NCBI RefSeq assembly: GCF_032854445.1 | Contig: NC_088301.1 | Location: 23,472,226 to 23,536,225, forward strand | Direction: 5' to 3' | DNA length: 64,000 bases | Origin: Liolophura sinensis | Lineage: Eukaryota > Mollusca > Polyplacophora > Chitonida > Chitonidae | Position numbers and translations under genes: made by a program | In this document: one piece after another, positions 24,201 to 39,200 of the stretch | Layout: the number at the start of each line of letters is the position of its first letter | Position numbering within the stretch: position 1 is the first letter of the stretch | Notes under the pieces: model-generated | Database searches by the model: none | What the model was told of the DNA's origin: nothing | What the model saw: the letters and a program-made list of their open reading frames with translations, nothing else

Positions 24201-27200
24201 AACATGCCAGGAGAAAATTTTCTAGAGGCATGCTAGTAGCCTACTAGTGGTTTGCCTGTGGTGCCCATGGGGATTGGCTGTAGATAGTTCTTGTTGACCC
24301 CTGGGCTTTGCCAAATTTCCTCCCACAATATTGCTGGTAGATGTTATGTAAGTGTAATATTCTTGAGTATAGCGTAAAACAGGAGTCAACTAAATAAATA
24401 GTTAGTTACTGTTGACTGTTCATTGACTTCACATCTTAGGCAATTGAAGATTAGTGCACTTAACTAAATCTGTTCTAATGACAGGGTGATATGTAGCTCT
24501 TTTAGAAACCTTCAATTTGATTGGTGTCGTAACCATGACAACTAGTGAATATTAAAATAATCTGTACTTTTCAGGAGAGGTTACTGAAGTGGGAGCAGTA
24601 CCGCGAGCTGTCCACGTCTTTGGTGCGCTGGCTCCGGGACGCCATGGCGATGATGCTGGACAGAGAATTCCCCACCACTGCCATTGAGATTAAGGTGAGC
24701 TCAGTTAGGTTCATGGTAAAAGTACACTCACAGAAGGTACTCTATTTCGTCTAATATTTGGGACACCTGGTCTGCCCATTTTAGCCAATATCTATGTAAT
24801 TGTAGCACGAATATTGAGTTTTTTTTTTCTCATATGGTTAGAGCATCTAATGAAGAACATACTCACTTTTACTCTTCCTAAAAGTAAAAAGGCCGGAAGA
24901 AATGCAGTATTTTATTCTCAACACTACTAATATGCGTCCCAGTAATTAGAAGAATTAAGGTAGGCATGAAATTTATATCAGGCAAAACCATGCTAAGCTG
25001 TAGAAAGAGATGTGCATGTTATGACATAGACTAGTGTTAATATGTTAGTCCTGTTATTTTGAAGAAACTGAACACTGAGAAGTGGGATTTCACATTTCAT
25101 GAACTACTGTAGTCTTGAATCTCTCAGATTTTGACCTTTGCTTTGGTCAGTTGTCACTTAATTTACATCGAAGAAGTGGTTTACGTTTCCTCTAAACTTT
25201 TTTCAGCCTGAAAATTTCACCAACAACAAACCTTCTTGATATTTTATTGGAATTTATGTTAGAGTTTGTTATAACTTGCTAATGATATAAACATGAAGTG
25301 TTTAATAGGCTTCCTTCATTAGAACAAGATAAGCCAGTTGATTGATTGCAGCTTGTTTATAAAGATATAGGTTGTTTCATTTCATCTGCCTTTGTAGCTA
25401 CCTGGTTTTCCTTTTGTCAGAACTGTATAAAAAAAAAACGTGAGAATGTAAAAAGTGGTTTTGTTTTGAATCTTTCATACTCTAGTTCTGTCTGGATTTG
25501 ATAAGGGGTCCTTAATCTGATGAACTGTTGTATTGTTTACAGAGGGCACTAGGAGAGTTTAATAGGTTTAAGAAAGAAGACGTGCCACCCCGGCTGACAG
25601 ACAGACAAAAATTGATGCGCCTTTTTGATGATTTGTTGGTGAGTATAAGAGCAAAATGAAAAATCCTTGGACATATTTTTTTTATCTCGCTTATCGATGA
25701 CACATGTAATTGTCCCAGATGGAGTTTTGTCATGTGAAGGCCTAAATGGACAGATGTATTGGTCTCCTTCTCACATTCACCTCACTGGTGGCATAATTAT
25801 GAAATATTCTTGAGTAGGGCGAAGTAGTCTGGTTGTCAGATGTCTCAGATGTGTTCGGATTGAGATACAGTCACGTTAGGAATAGTTAGATTTACTTGTA
25901 TTTGCACAAATTGTTCTGCGTAAACCGCCATGATGTCCTGCATATTATTCTCTATCAGTTACAATCATCAGTTCATGTGCACTCATTTAAAATTAGAATT
26001 TGGCTCCTCATCTTGGTGTTTGTTTGCTTCAGTTTATATTATTGATACTTTTTATAATGAGATGCTATTATAATTTTAATTAATGATATCACAAGACAAG
26101 GAATGTTTTGTGTTCAGTCTATTTATTGCCATCCTCCCAAGACCTCTTTAGCGCTGATGACGCAAAAGCTTGTACTGGTTCCTAAGGGGAAAAAAAATTA
26201 ACCAGCTCAAGATAAAACATCTGGTAAATTGTCAAGCACCTGCAGAATATCTTAAGAGTACAAAAACCAAATGATGCCTATCCTCGGGAAGAAGTAAAAC
26301 GGCGTATCAAGACGTGGCCTGACGTGGTTCTTGGCTGAATTACAGGAAAACACTCAGTAAAGCATGATGAGCACATGCAAGGTAGTGCAGTTTGTGTGTA
26401 TCAGACTGCAAGATCATCTGCAACTGATACTAGGTCTAGCTCACATTGTGACTAATTTTTGGAATATGGCATAAACTGTTGTCGTTCCAAAATACATGTA
26501 CAGTGTATGTCTAATACAGAGTCAGTTGTATGTTTGACTGATATGGAGTTTGTCCTAGGTATATATGACCCATATAGACTGTCCTGGATATGAACAATGC
26601 TACGTCTGTCCTAGATAGATGTAATACTTGGTGTGTCCTGAATATAGCCCATACTGATTGTGTCCTAAAAATGAGTGATACAGAGTCTGTTCTAAATGTG
26701 AGTGATACTGAGCCTGTTCTAGATATGGCCCATACCCCCTCTCTCCTAGAAATGGTCCACACCCACTCGTCCTAGAAATGACCCACACCGACTCTGTCCT
26801 AGAAATTGGCCACACCGACTCTGTCCTAGAAATGGCTCTCACCGACTCTGTCCTAGAAATGGCCCATACTGATTCTGTCATAGATTTGACTGATACTGAT
26901 ACTGAGTGCGTCCTGTATTTGTCACCAGGCACTGCAGGCTCTGTCTGGCCCCTATGTGATAGAGGATGAGCTGATGATTGAGAATGTGAACCGGGTTTGG
27001 GTGCGCTTCCAGACGGCGTTACAGGAGAGGGAGATGGCTCTGGAGAGTGAACTTAGGAGGTAACCACACCCCTCATTGTTTTTCTGTTATCTTTTTCTCT
27101 TTTTTTGTGTTAAAAAAGTACTTAATTTAGCTGCAGTTTTGGTTTGAAATTATTGATGGACAGTTTTATTTTGTCCATGCCCTTGGGACCTTGCCAGCTT

Positions 27201-30200
27201 ATAGGGTGAAAGAGCTGGCTCGATCACTCGAACTATTATGCCTTTGATCACTGTGGTCTTGTGTTTGAATCCAGCTTGTGCTATTTTGGCTGTGCTTTTA
27301 AATCAAAAGGCTTTTCAGGCACCAGACAAAGGATGGTGGTACATTCCAGGCACTCTGGTTTCCTCTACCCATAAACATTACCACTGGCATATACATAAAA
27401 AATTCTTGAGCACAGCGTGAGACAGCAGTCAGTCAATCTATTAATATAATGTTGTATTTGTATAAGATTAAGGATTTTCTTAGAATAAAATAAAGGTAAA
27501 TAATTAAGGGTTATCAGGTAAACTAAAAGATTGAGAAATCCTGCATAGCATTGTACATGTAATGAATGCAGTAACCTTGTTTTCACGCGTTATTTTGTGA
27601 TGTGTCTCCAGGGTAGAACGGGTGGATACCCTCACAGAAAAACTGATCAAGGACATGAGGATGTGGGAGTCCACGTTGTCAGAGTTAGAGATGAAAATCT
27701 CAGAGGTGAGGCTCATTTTTTCAAGATATGGAGTGGAGTTTTTGGTCGTGTTCCTGTGATTGTATTTTTGAATTTTTGGAAATCCAGTTGAAATAACTGT
27801 TGTGAAAAACATAACAAAATGTTTATAATGTCTATTTTCAATATCAGACTTCCAGCACCTTTTCAGACTTCATATACGCTCTGTGGCGGTGTATATCGTT
27901 TTGGGAATTGGCCTTGTGATTATTAACATGGAAAGTCCATATTTGTTAACCGCTGTTATACAAATGTCTGTTTCAACACATAAATTCAATCAATCAGTCA
28001 ACCAATCAATATTAGACATATATATCTGGGTTGAAAAAAATAATCAAATGACAACAAATATAGGCTGAAGCAGAAAAAAAACAGTACAGTATATATGAAT
28101 GGGATCATAAGGCTCTGATCAGTCTTGTGCAGGATGCAAACCTCTTGGTAAAGTTTTATTTGATTCCATCAGCTTGTGTAATTTTACACAAATCCTGTTT
28201 ACATCAATTCCTGTTGATTGACACAAGGTCATGGATAGACCACTGCATACACATGTGATTTTGTTCCCAGGAGGAGAGAAGACTGGACCATGCAAACCCC
28301 TGGGAGGCCAAGCAGAACTGTGAGACAATTGAACGCTCACTCAGGAGATGCGAAGAAAGTGTTCGCACGATGTTCACAGATGTTCATGTGATGAGAGAAC
28401 GACACCATCCACAAGCAGAGAATCTGAACCGAAGGTCTGTGCTGGAATTATTTGCATCTCTAATTTTATGTATTCTGTATTCTACAAATATGGGCTTTGT
28501 TAGGAACTTAAAGTCTGAAATACGTGTTTAGTTTTGATCACTGAAATTTCCTGTTGAGTGTTGTTCATTGTGAAACACCTGACTGTTCATTGTGAAACAC
28601 CTAACTGTTCATAATGGTATATTCTTGTGACCTTGGCTGTAGTATTTGCCTTGATATGCTGATGACATTTATGTTTTCAACTAATGTTCATCATTTTCAG
28701 TTGAAATATGTTACTTGATTCTGAAATACAGTATTACTGTGCTTTTCTTTCTTAGTTTATTCAAGCTGTTCATAGTTTACTGTCAACAAAATAGTATGCA
28801 GCTGTGATTGAGCTGTTCATCATATTCTATTATTGCAATAGTGCTCAGTTTTTATTGTGCTGTTCATCACATTCTATTATTGCAATAATACCACTGTTTT
28901 TCACACAGTTTGTTATGTGATAATAGAGTTTATAACCTGGCTTTTTTCAGAGTGTTCGCCATTCAGGACCGGCTCAGCTCTCTTCAGAGTCACCTCTATA
29001 ACAATGTGATACAGAAACTGACGTCCAAATCGTATGTGCAGGAGGGGAAGACGTACACAAAGAGAACCGAGGTGGTTACGGAGGTACGCCTGGTCGACAC
29101 CCAGGAGGCCTTCAAACACCTGCAGGACTGTCTTACCTGGATACAGAATAAACAGGTGAGACAGCATTAATACACCTCAGCATCCATTGTTATGACGTGT
29201 ATGGTTTAAATTCTCGAAATTCAAGACACTTTCATGTGCGCGAAAAAAATTATGGAAGTATGTGAAAAAATAAGGAAAACAGATCATCTATCATCGATGC
29301 TAAAAACAGAACATTTGTAGAAATGAGCTGTATAATTTTTCACTAGGTTAATAATAAGATGCCTTGCTGTTGAAATTTACTCCATGGCAGGATATTTTGT
29401 ATTATAAATGTACATAAATTCCTGGTTTTAAGGAAATTTGTCAAGTAAGTGCCGCATGTCAATATGAAGTGTTTACTTTTAAATTAACAGTAAAGCATTG
29501 TTAAATTGTTTTGTCTCCGCTGTTCATTGCACAGACGGAGCTGGAGACGGCAGAGTACGGCAGTGACTTACCCGCAGTACAGAAAGCTCTGGAGAGGCAC
29601 AGGCTTACTCACCAGGAGGTGCAGAACTTCAGGGGACGGGTCGAGAAATGCGCCGCAGATAAGGTCAGTCTGAACTGAGAATTCTGTACAATAATCGGGA
29701 AACTCTTTTCTGTGACTTAAGCACATGCAATGGTACAGTCTTTTTGTTACATAACAGTGATAAGCTTTAAAGTTTTTGGTATGACCAGATAGTGATCTTT
29801 AAAAAGCAGCACCAGTACTTCTGTAGAAATATGGCATTGCGAAACTGACAGATATGTTTTCCTTTCTCTTTTTTTTTTTGGCAATTTAGACATGCTCCTC
29901 TTACAACTGATCATTTGTTTGTCTTTCTGTTTACAGAGAACTTTACCTCAGGAAGACCAGCATCTGTACTCAGAATGGCTATCTAAAGTAGAAGTAGCTT
30001 ACTCCTTGTTAACAGTGAGTTCTCATAAGTCCTGTTGTTGCATTTTTAGAGGCAAATAAAGACTATAAAATATTGAATTTGATGCTGAAATCTGCATTTT
30101 TTTACACTGTCAAGACAAACTTCAAAACGTCATTCTACATGTAAAATCAGTAGATCAGGTGATATGAGTAACTTCAGATTTAGTACAGTAAATACATAAA

Positions 30201-33200
30201 TAAATAAATGAATGGATACACAGCTGTCAACATCCTTCATGGTAGATTCCTTTATTGCTCAGTGATCGTTATGTCAGTTTTGAACAATATACCTCTGATA
30301 CATGTACTTTTTATTGGATTGAGTTTGAACGTACCATGGTTTTTTTTGTTTGAAAATAATGTTGTATGTGTGCATTTCTGTGTAGAACACCTCAAATCGG
30401 CGCCTCAGGAGTCTAGAATCTCTGACAGACTTCATCCAAGCGGCAACCACGGAACTGGTCTGGCTCAACGAGAGGGAAGAAGTGGAAGTGAATAGAGACT
30501 GGAGTTCCAAGAACTTAAATATCCCAGAACTTACCGCCTTTCATCATGTAAGGCTTTCAACAAATTTTTTTTTCATCTCTGTATTAGATTATGTCAGTTA
30601 AACTTGACTTCTGCCATGAGAGTAAAAGTTCCTGGACTATGGTGGATAAACACCAATTGCATATGCAAAAAAATAACCTGTGGGGATTATTGATGATGAT
30701 GTTGTTGTATTTTTCTTGCTTCACCAGTCCTTATTACGCGAGATGGAGGGGAGAGAAGTCCAGTTTAACTCAGTACAGGACAAAGGTGAAGTACTGATCA
30801 TGGACAGACACCCTGCTGGTAAAACCATCGAGGTAAGATTCACCCCCAGAGACTCAAAGAGCCATTCTGTTGCACCCACATTTCAGGGTAAAATTGCTAG
30901 TATGCGATATGGATACATAGTATGTACAAACCGTTATCACATAACGATATGTTAAGCTTCTTGGACAATTCAAAAACCCTGCAGTGCAATTCAGTGCATA
31001 AAACAAAATGTTCAGTCATTTCGGTACAAATTCCTGGTCTGACATTATATTACCCCATTTGACGCTACTATGAGTTCACAAAACTCCAGTTGAGGTCTCT
31101 TGCGCAGAAGACCACGTCATCTGTGAAGGAGCTTTAGTGTGATTGAAGACGCCTCAGATTACGTAAGGAAAAATGATGTTGCTCCAGGAGATTGACGTCA
31201 CTCGAGCAATTTGTACAAAAATGACCGAACATTTTGTTTCTGTAAGCGCTCGGTATCAGTAAGATTATTTGAAGATCTGAGAGAATTCATGCATGGTGTA
31301 TGAAATAACTCATGCTGTGCTGCACAGTTTACATTTCTTCTTCCATTCATCATTCGAAGAATCTTGCCTGAAATGGCTCTTTAAGTGTTTCGTAAGTAAG
31401 TTTTGACTAGCCACGATATGATTGAAACTACCTGTACTGTCAGTGTGGCATTAAACCCCAATCATTCAGTCTTTCAATATTTTATTTCACTTCGCTCACT
31501 GGGACTGTAAGTTTGCTCTTTCCATGTCAGTAGGACATGAAATTAAATTTAAACTAAGTTATCTTAATTATCTGGTATACTAAAACAGCACCATCACTTT
31601 ATGCTTTTAGGTCATGGTATTTGAAAAATTATTTCAGTCAGTAAATTGGAAATGAATGTACTGTTAGTACATGTTCATATATTATTATAGAGGGCCTCTA
31701 ACGAGAGTAAAGTGTACATTTTAACAACGTTACCTTCTTAGTGGTTTCATTCACTCATTCATTCATACTATGATGAAGGTTGTAGAATAGAAATATTTCT
31801 GTGGTCGACCTAAAATAATTACCTCATCCACCTTGTTGACTGCAGAACAGGCGTTAGACACTGAAAGCTTCGACATTATTTCTTTAGTGGAACACATGCC
31901 TGTTTCTGAAGTTATGGGGATGGATCTTTATTGTTTTGATGCCGTTTGTTTTTTTTTGCAGGCTTACATGGGAGCCCTGCAGTCCCAATGGTCCTGGTTG
32001 CTCCAGCTTACCGTCTGTTTGGAATCTCACCTCAAGTATGCTCAGGCTTATTACCAAGTGAGTTAACAAGGTTTACATGGGACAGTTACAGGAGTGGCAT
32101 CAATTATGCTGACACTGATGCTTCGAGTGTCATTTGATGCAGTACTTAAGTGATGATTCTCTATAACCATGCCCTCAGTCACAAAATTTCACCTGTTTAA
32201 CATATTAGGTTTGATTACAAACCAGGAGCCTTTAAGAAGTGTCTGTTAGCCTGTCATGCACTGTCATTTTAAATTTTTTTCAGCTTGTTATATATGTGTA
32301 TATAAGCTTAGAGGCAGTATTAAGTTAGTTAAGAGAATATTGCAGTATGCCAATGTAATCCCAAAATTTATTTGTTAAAATGTTGGATACAGGTAAAAAC
32401 AATATTTGTATTTTAAAATTTAAAAGAATATACACATGAATTCTGTTCTATTTCAGTTTTTCGAGGAAGTGAACCAGGTTGAGCATTGGTTAAACCAACA
32501 GGCAGAGTTGCTGAACACACGTTTCAGTCAGCACACGGTGAAGCCAGAAGAAGCCGAGAAACTCATCCGTGACGTACAGGTCAGCCCGGGACAGTGGATC
32601 AAGAACTGTCTTAGAGATACTTAAATCGGACTTAGTCTTACCTTGTCTGATTATTCCATAACTTAGATTTGAACTTGAATGCTAATTTTTAGTTTTGACA
32701 GGAAAACCTGTCTCTTTTAAAATTATAGTGTTAGACTAACAGAGATTCAAATGTAAGACAGCTTTTTCAAAAGTCCACTCAATCTTGAGTGCCGAATATA
32801 TGATGAAACAAACAATTATATTTTATTGAATATGAGCAAATCTTTAAAGTTCATTGTTAAACCAGATTTTATGCTTGAAAATCAGAAGTGTAAATTTAGG
32901 TTTCATCTTGAACTTATGTATAACTGTAGACAGTATTTCCTGACAGGCAAATGTCATAGTATCATGTGCATGTTACTTACGAATATTGATGAAGCTGTGT
33001 TGTTTATGCTTTTTTTAAAGGAAATGCGTGACCGCCTAGCTCAGTACCAGAGAGTAGTGGAGATCTTGCAGACTAAGAGTCGAGACATCGTACCTCTCCA
33101 TCTGCGCAGCAGAAGAGTTAGTGCCCCTACCAGAGTCCGCACTCTATGCAACTACAAACAACTTAATGTAAGGAAGCTACGCAAACGTTTTTCTTAAGGC

Positions 33201-36200
33201 AAAGAACACTGAAAACATATGTGTTTATTAATTGACAGACAGTTGAAAACCGTATCATTTGTCAGAAACATTTTCATTCATTTCTCACAGTTGTTGTTAC
33301 AGAGAATTAAATGACTGATTTCTAAATGGTAAGGTAGATTTTAAGAACCGTGTCTAAGTAGAGTTTTAAAGATGAGGTGGTATGTTTATGTCACAGAATA
33401 AGGACATATCAGTTACATTAAAGACAAGAAAAAAAATGGTATTCCTTTATGTTAAAATCCATATTGCTATTCAGTATAAAGTCTTTTATAATATTTCTGT
33501 TACTTTTTTGTGTAGTTCAACCTCCACAAAGGAGATGACTGTACCTTGTTTGACAATAGCCAGATGACCAAATGGAAGGTGAGCAGTGAACAATAAGAGC
33601 ATAGTATGCAAATTTTACATCACAGATGAATGCACAGTATTTGATAAGCTTTGATGTCATAGCTGTTTAGACTTGCTAGTGGACTTATTAAGTCTAATGT
33701 CTTAATCTGACTGCAGTTCATTAGTCTAATGTTTTGATCTTACTGCAACTTATTAGTCTAATGTTTTGATCTTACTGCAACTCATTGAGCCCAGACCAAT
33801 GAGGCTGTAGACACAAATACAGCTCTTGCTAGTTCAGCTACAGCTTGTCAGGTACCTGGTGAAAGCCTGTGTTTTAGCTTGGCTACCACAATTTTTTCCA
33901 CCCATAAGTTTGACCACTTTTGTACATGCATGTGTGGTTGAGTACTGCATTAAACACCAATCAAATAAATCTTCTAGCCATTTTGGACAGACCATATCCA
34001 GTGAAGAGCCTTACAACATGTAATCTGTTTGAAGACTTCCAGTTTTATCAGTGCAATTTTTGTAAAAACTTCTACTGAATACAGCTGTACATCTTCTTTT
34101 ATAATACTGAGAATTTTCCCTACTCCTGTGATCACCTGTGTATAATGCGTGTCTTACCTTACCTGTTCAGGTGAGAACACCGTCAGGTCAGGAAGGCCTT
34201 ATCCCATCTGTTATATTCCTCATTCCCCCACCTGATAAAGAGGCTGTGGATAGTGCCGAAAGGTAAGACATTTTTACGTGTTCAAATTGTGTTTATCTTG
34301 ATAACTACATGTACTGTACTATTAGATGATTGTTTATTTGTATTTTCATCTGTAAACTTTAGCAGATATATCTGTTAAGGTAGTAACGATTATGCAAGTA
34401 ATTTTAACCATTTCTTTAATTTTGATAACTGGATTAGGAAGTCTAATTTGTATTTTAATGTAAAACCATTTCAAAGATACTTGATATGAATTTATGGTGC
34501 ATTTTTTCTAGAAAAAAAATATAGTTTATTATACGTGTTTATTATACACCTGTTTTTACCTGCTCATTTAGACTACGAAGACAGCTGAGCCAGGTGATGT
34601 CCTTGTGGGAGTCCAGGCAGAAGAATCTAAGGCTAGAAATGATAACAGCCACCATAAAACTGGTCCAAGACATGACCATTCAACAGGTGAGATTCTCGTT
34701 TGTATCACATGCTGCTCAAGCCCTGCCAAAAGTTGTGTAAAAAAAGCACCCCTGTATCCTGCGTCTAGGCTGCTAGTGGTTTGCCTCTTGTGCCCCTGTG
34801 GAATGATGCGGAACAGTGACAGTTCACAGACAGCAGTGATTGTAAATCCTCAGCAGACGGAGTGGAGTTGACTGTTGTGAGAGTGCTAGTGGTGAGCAGA
34901 TGGGATGCTTAGAAAAGTACATTTTTTTTTCACCATACTATATATGAAATACAGTAACCCCAGTAAGTGTGTAAGTAAGTTTTACTGTGATATCAGCTAA
35001 AAATGTTTCCGATGTTTTACTTTTGATGCAATAAGCTAACATAAATTGATATCTTGTTGACAGTTCATGGCATTGGAAAATGCTCGGCGTGATGCCATTT
35101 GGAGACTGCTGAATGAAGATGCTGACCGTTTGCTGATGGAAATGGACGTGAACACACAGCGCAGACTCCGTGAGGAACTGAAGATCTGTACACAGAAGTT
35201 TGTCCAGCTATCCTCACAGGCCCTGGAGATAGGTGAGGCTTTTGAGGCAGAGTAGTTTATCTGATTTTAATACTGTGGATCATAATTTTGTCTCCCTGCA
35301 AACCATAATGAATTTGCAGAGAGTGTTGTGGAATTGAATGTGTTGTTGAAAACCGCTTTCAAAGAAAAAGGTGGCCGAGGTGGTTAGAACACCAGCACAG
35401 CTTAATGACCCAGGAGCCTCTCATCAAGGTTGTCGCTGTGAGTTCAAGTCCAGCTCTTGCTGCCTTCGTCTCCAGCTGTGTGTGGGAAGGTCTGCCAGCA
35501 ACCTGTGGATGGTCGTGGGTTTCCCCCTGGCTCTACCTTGTTTCCTCCCACCATAATGCTGGCCGCTTATGTATGAGTGATTTATTCTTGAGTAGGGCAT
35601 AAAACACCAATCAAATCAAATCAAATCCAACAAATAGAAGGCTTTCTTTGAAATGAGTGAAAGTTTCTTTCATATCTTCTGAAAGGTTATGTCTAGTAGC
35701 CCTTGCGGAATTTGGTTGTGGATATATTCTTAAAAGCATGAAGTAAAAAATTTTCTCTATTACTGAAAAGTAATATTTTATCACAGAGCTACATCTTATT
35801 TGCATTAATTTTGTGTAATTACAATAGTCTTACCGTAGCAGTTAATTAATAGGCATACTACAATATAGTAAAGGAATTTAGACTTGAATACAGTGTAAAG
35901 CACCAATCAAATAAATAAATAAAATGAATGACTGTAACTGCTTGGACAGTGCAGATCAGGGGAGATAACTGTGTTTCAATGGTTTTAACAGAGGCCCAGA
36001 GGAACAAGACACCTCAGCAGCTGTTCCTGGAACAAGCAGAAAAGATCAACCATAATCTGGACAAGTGTCGCAGTGAACTGACAGTCAAGCTACAGAACCC
36101 CCTGCCCAGGGACAGAGACAAGCTACAGAGAGCCGTCATACAACACGAGGTGAGTGATACAACTGTTGAGGGTCCCATTTCCAGAAAGCTGTCATAGGTA

Positions 36201-39200
36201 AAGTTGATTGTATCCGCTAGTATGACGGTACATGTCTTCAGCCCCTATACTTTAAAACTTGAATGTCAATGAAACTTCAGGTGAACAGAACAGTTGCTTG
36301 CTACCTAGGAAATGGCAGAATACTCATTTCTTGAAATATAGAACATGGAAATGTAGTCTCTTCCTACTCTTGTTGGAAACTAGTCAGAACAGAGCTGAAT
36401 GTAGCTTTGGGTTGTACGCAGAGTAATGGTGACATGTTACGTATTTTTTACTTGGTTATTTATGTATTTACAGGCTTTCGAGAGAAACTTGAAATCATAT
36501 GATGTGGATGTGGAGGAACTGAAGAGGACTTATGCCACTATTACACTGAGAGGTCCCCAGTCAGAGTCCAAGCTGAACCTGGTGGTGGACAAGTGGAACA
36601 AAATCCTCGCAATTTCACATGTCTATGTACAGAGGTTAGAACTACACAACATTGTTATGACTTCAAAAGTCTGTATTATGACTTCATAGATAGTGTTATG
36701 ACGACAGAAGTCTGTCTGTTGTAGAAAGACTCAAGAAATCTGTAATGTGACCCCAGAGGCTGTGTTATGATATCAGAAGTATTATGACTTCAGACACCTG
36801 TAGTATGATCCAAGGCTGTATTATGACTCCAGAAGTCTGTAATATGACTCCAGAAGTCTGTAATATGACTTCAGAAGTCTGTAATATGACTTCAGAAATC
36901 TGTAATATTTATTCACATGGAACTGCTTTATTGAAAAAGAACATTAGTTCAGCATTGTACCAAGTTTGAGGTTTAAATTTTGGAGACTTCAGCCGATTTT
37001 CAGATGTTAAAGACTTGTTGTAATATGCATGTTATTGTGACATAGGTGAAGATTGTGATTGTTGAGTTATTTTTTATTTTTTTAAACTATTTTTTATATA
37101 TTGCTGGCTATTGTTTTTAACTCACCAAATCCATTTTTTTTTTTAGATTGAAGTCTGTGGAGATCCTGCTGGTGGATTTTGATGGCTTGAGACAGCTGGT
37201 GGGTGACTACGAGATCACTCTGGCCTCCCAAAACACAATGACCTCAGACCTGGACGAACTGAGAAATCTGAGAGAAGAACTGAATGTGAGTCCTGACATC
37301 TTGGTTTATGTATAAAACAGTCATCGAAGAACACCCATACATATGATACAGTTTCCAGTACCAGCCAGGCTTAAGATCTTCATTTGCACAATAATAAAGC
37401 TTTATATCAATATGTTTACAAGATAAACTCAATCAGTACTTAAACTGCTCTACTTTGAGGCAGATAGTGTTTACAGGAAGAAAAGTAGTACTAGTGTTTA
37501 CAGGAAGAAAAGTAGTACTAGTGTTTACAGGAAGAAAGGTAGTACTAGTGTTTACAGGAAGAAAAGTAGTACTAAGCAGTACTGATAATGGACAGTACTG
37601 TAAGTGAGACGGAATAGTTTTCTGTACAAAGTAATTGGGATGTAGATATGTATATAAGAAATGCCTGTGCAAAGCAAAATATCTCTTCTGTTACATCAGA
37701 GATGTATTTTTTGTATGTTTGCAAGGTGTTAATTTAAGCATTTTCTGAGGGTATAAGTCTGTGTAGACTGACAAAATCATAATGTTGTGACGCCCTGAAA
37801 TTGGCCAATCCAATCAGTGTAGTTTTGTTTTCAAAATCAAAGAAAAGATGTGTATAGATTACACTGAAAGTTGCTCTTTTTATATGGGAAAAGGTTGATA
37901 AATTAGGGCTGGTTGACTAGTACTTAGTCGTGAAATTTTCCACATTCTCACACCTGTTCAGCCAATGCCAAAAGGCCAAAGTATTCTTGCAATGGTGTAC
38001 CAGTGCTCTTTTTTTTTTCACCAGTGGATTTCATTGGAAAACTCTTTATTTTGATTGCTTGGCTGTACCATTGTGAAGTAGCAGCATATCCATGAATTAC
38101 ATACCAGACAAACCATGAACTGAGGAACATACCATTATCACTTAATGAAAAGTGTTCAGTGGACATAGATTCATTTTTAAAAGTTAAAATTAATTCAGTT
38201 CAGATCAAACCTTGAACAGTGATTTTTTTTTTTCATGTACAAAAGATGAGTAGTTAAGATGATAAGATATCTGTTTACTCTTTAAATGATGACATCTATC
38301 CAAATACACATTGCATACATTAGTGACGTTGTTTATAGTAAATCGTGTGCTCTAACATTTGTGCTGCCCCAGACACGGCCTGTAGCTGTAAGTCCACCCA
38401 GATTAGGTGGCCCACTGAGTAGAAACTTTGTGGATTCTCGACGTTTGAAACGATGCTACGAGGTAACCATTTGTGGAACCCCGTCCCCTTTCCAAGTGGT
38501 GCTGGTGACTTTCTCGACATGAAAAACCAATACACTTTCTTTTCACATCCAGTGCATTACATTTTTTTTTTTTACTTACCCTGCATCAAATTTTTCGTTT
38601 TCCCGTGATTCCACATAATATTCAGAACTACACATCTTCATATGAAAACATAATGTAGATTTCAAGTGCTAACAAAAGTTGACAACTTTGTTATTTGGTA
38701 AAAGTATATCAGTGTTGTATGTTTGATTGAAATTTTTTGATTTTTGATTGACCTGTTAGTTGTGATCTATGGTGGTATTTGTTTTGTCATTTTTGTTTTA
38801 CTCCAGGAATTTGTACTCTTGCCCTTTTCCCATCCCCAACAATTTTTTTTTTTTTTGTATTTCCCAAGGTTTGGCATGTTGTTACTAATAAGAAAGCACT
38901 TATAACCTAAATTCATGAAGGGAATACATATTTTCTATGTCAGAAAGCAACATAAGTTTATCAGTGGCACTGTGTACAAGTGCTGGCAACCGCTTTTAAC
39001 AGAGTGGTTCTGATTGCTGAATTGTATTTGTATTATATTTTTAGCCAAGAGGGTTTTGCTGCTATCATATACATCAGTCTGTCTGCCCCCTTACTAAATA
39101 AAGGAAGAAAACAGAATCATGTCTTCTTGTAACTGAATAACATAATTATTTATCTTATTTTGAGTTGAAAGTGTATTGAAATTAAAGTTAGTTTGAAAAT

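Larger units (their letters stand above)
28435..34170. other. Introns 8-17: contents
   Basis: These short to medium introns hold little. At about 28562-28610 a 22-bp unit ('tgttcattgtgaaacacct..') occurs twice, and a 48-bp pair follows at about 28811-28890. A SINE 3' remnant lies at about 31385-31480, a 32-bp tandem repeat at 33685-33785 and a SINE remnant at about 33835-33970. Intron 13 (30833-31961) otherwise shows nothing clear. Confidence 0.55.

Noticed and set aside
26600-26932. Minus-strand 110-codon frame with 9-residue repeats (SRTESVWAI type)
   Set aside because: Created by the 27-bp minisatellite. Its period is a multiple of three, so open frames arise on both strands; there is no start context or conserved domain.
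31852-31910. Possible extra exon before exon 14 (frame [20 protein letters not shown])
   Set aside because: The acceptor-like CTGCAG is plausible, but there is no good donor after it, and exons 13 and 14 join perfectly in phase with conserved plakin sequence.
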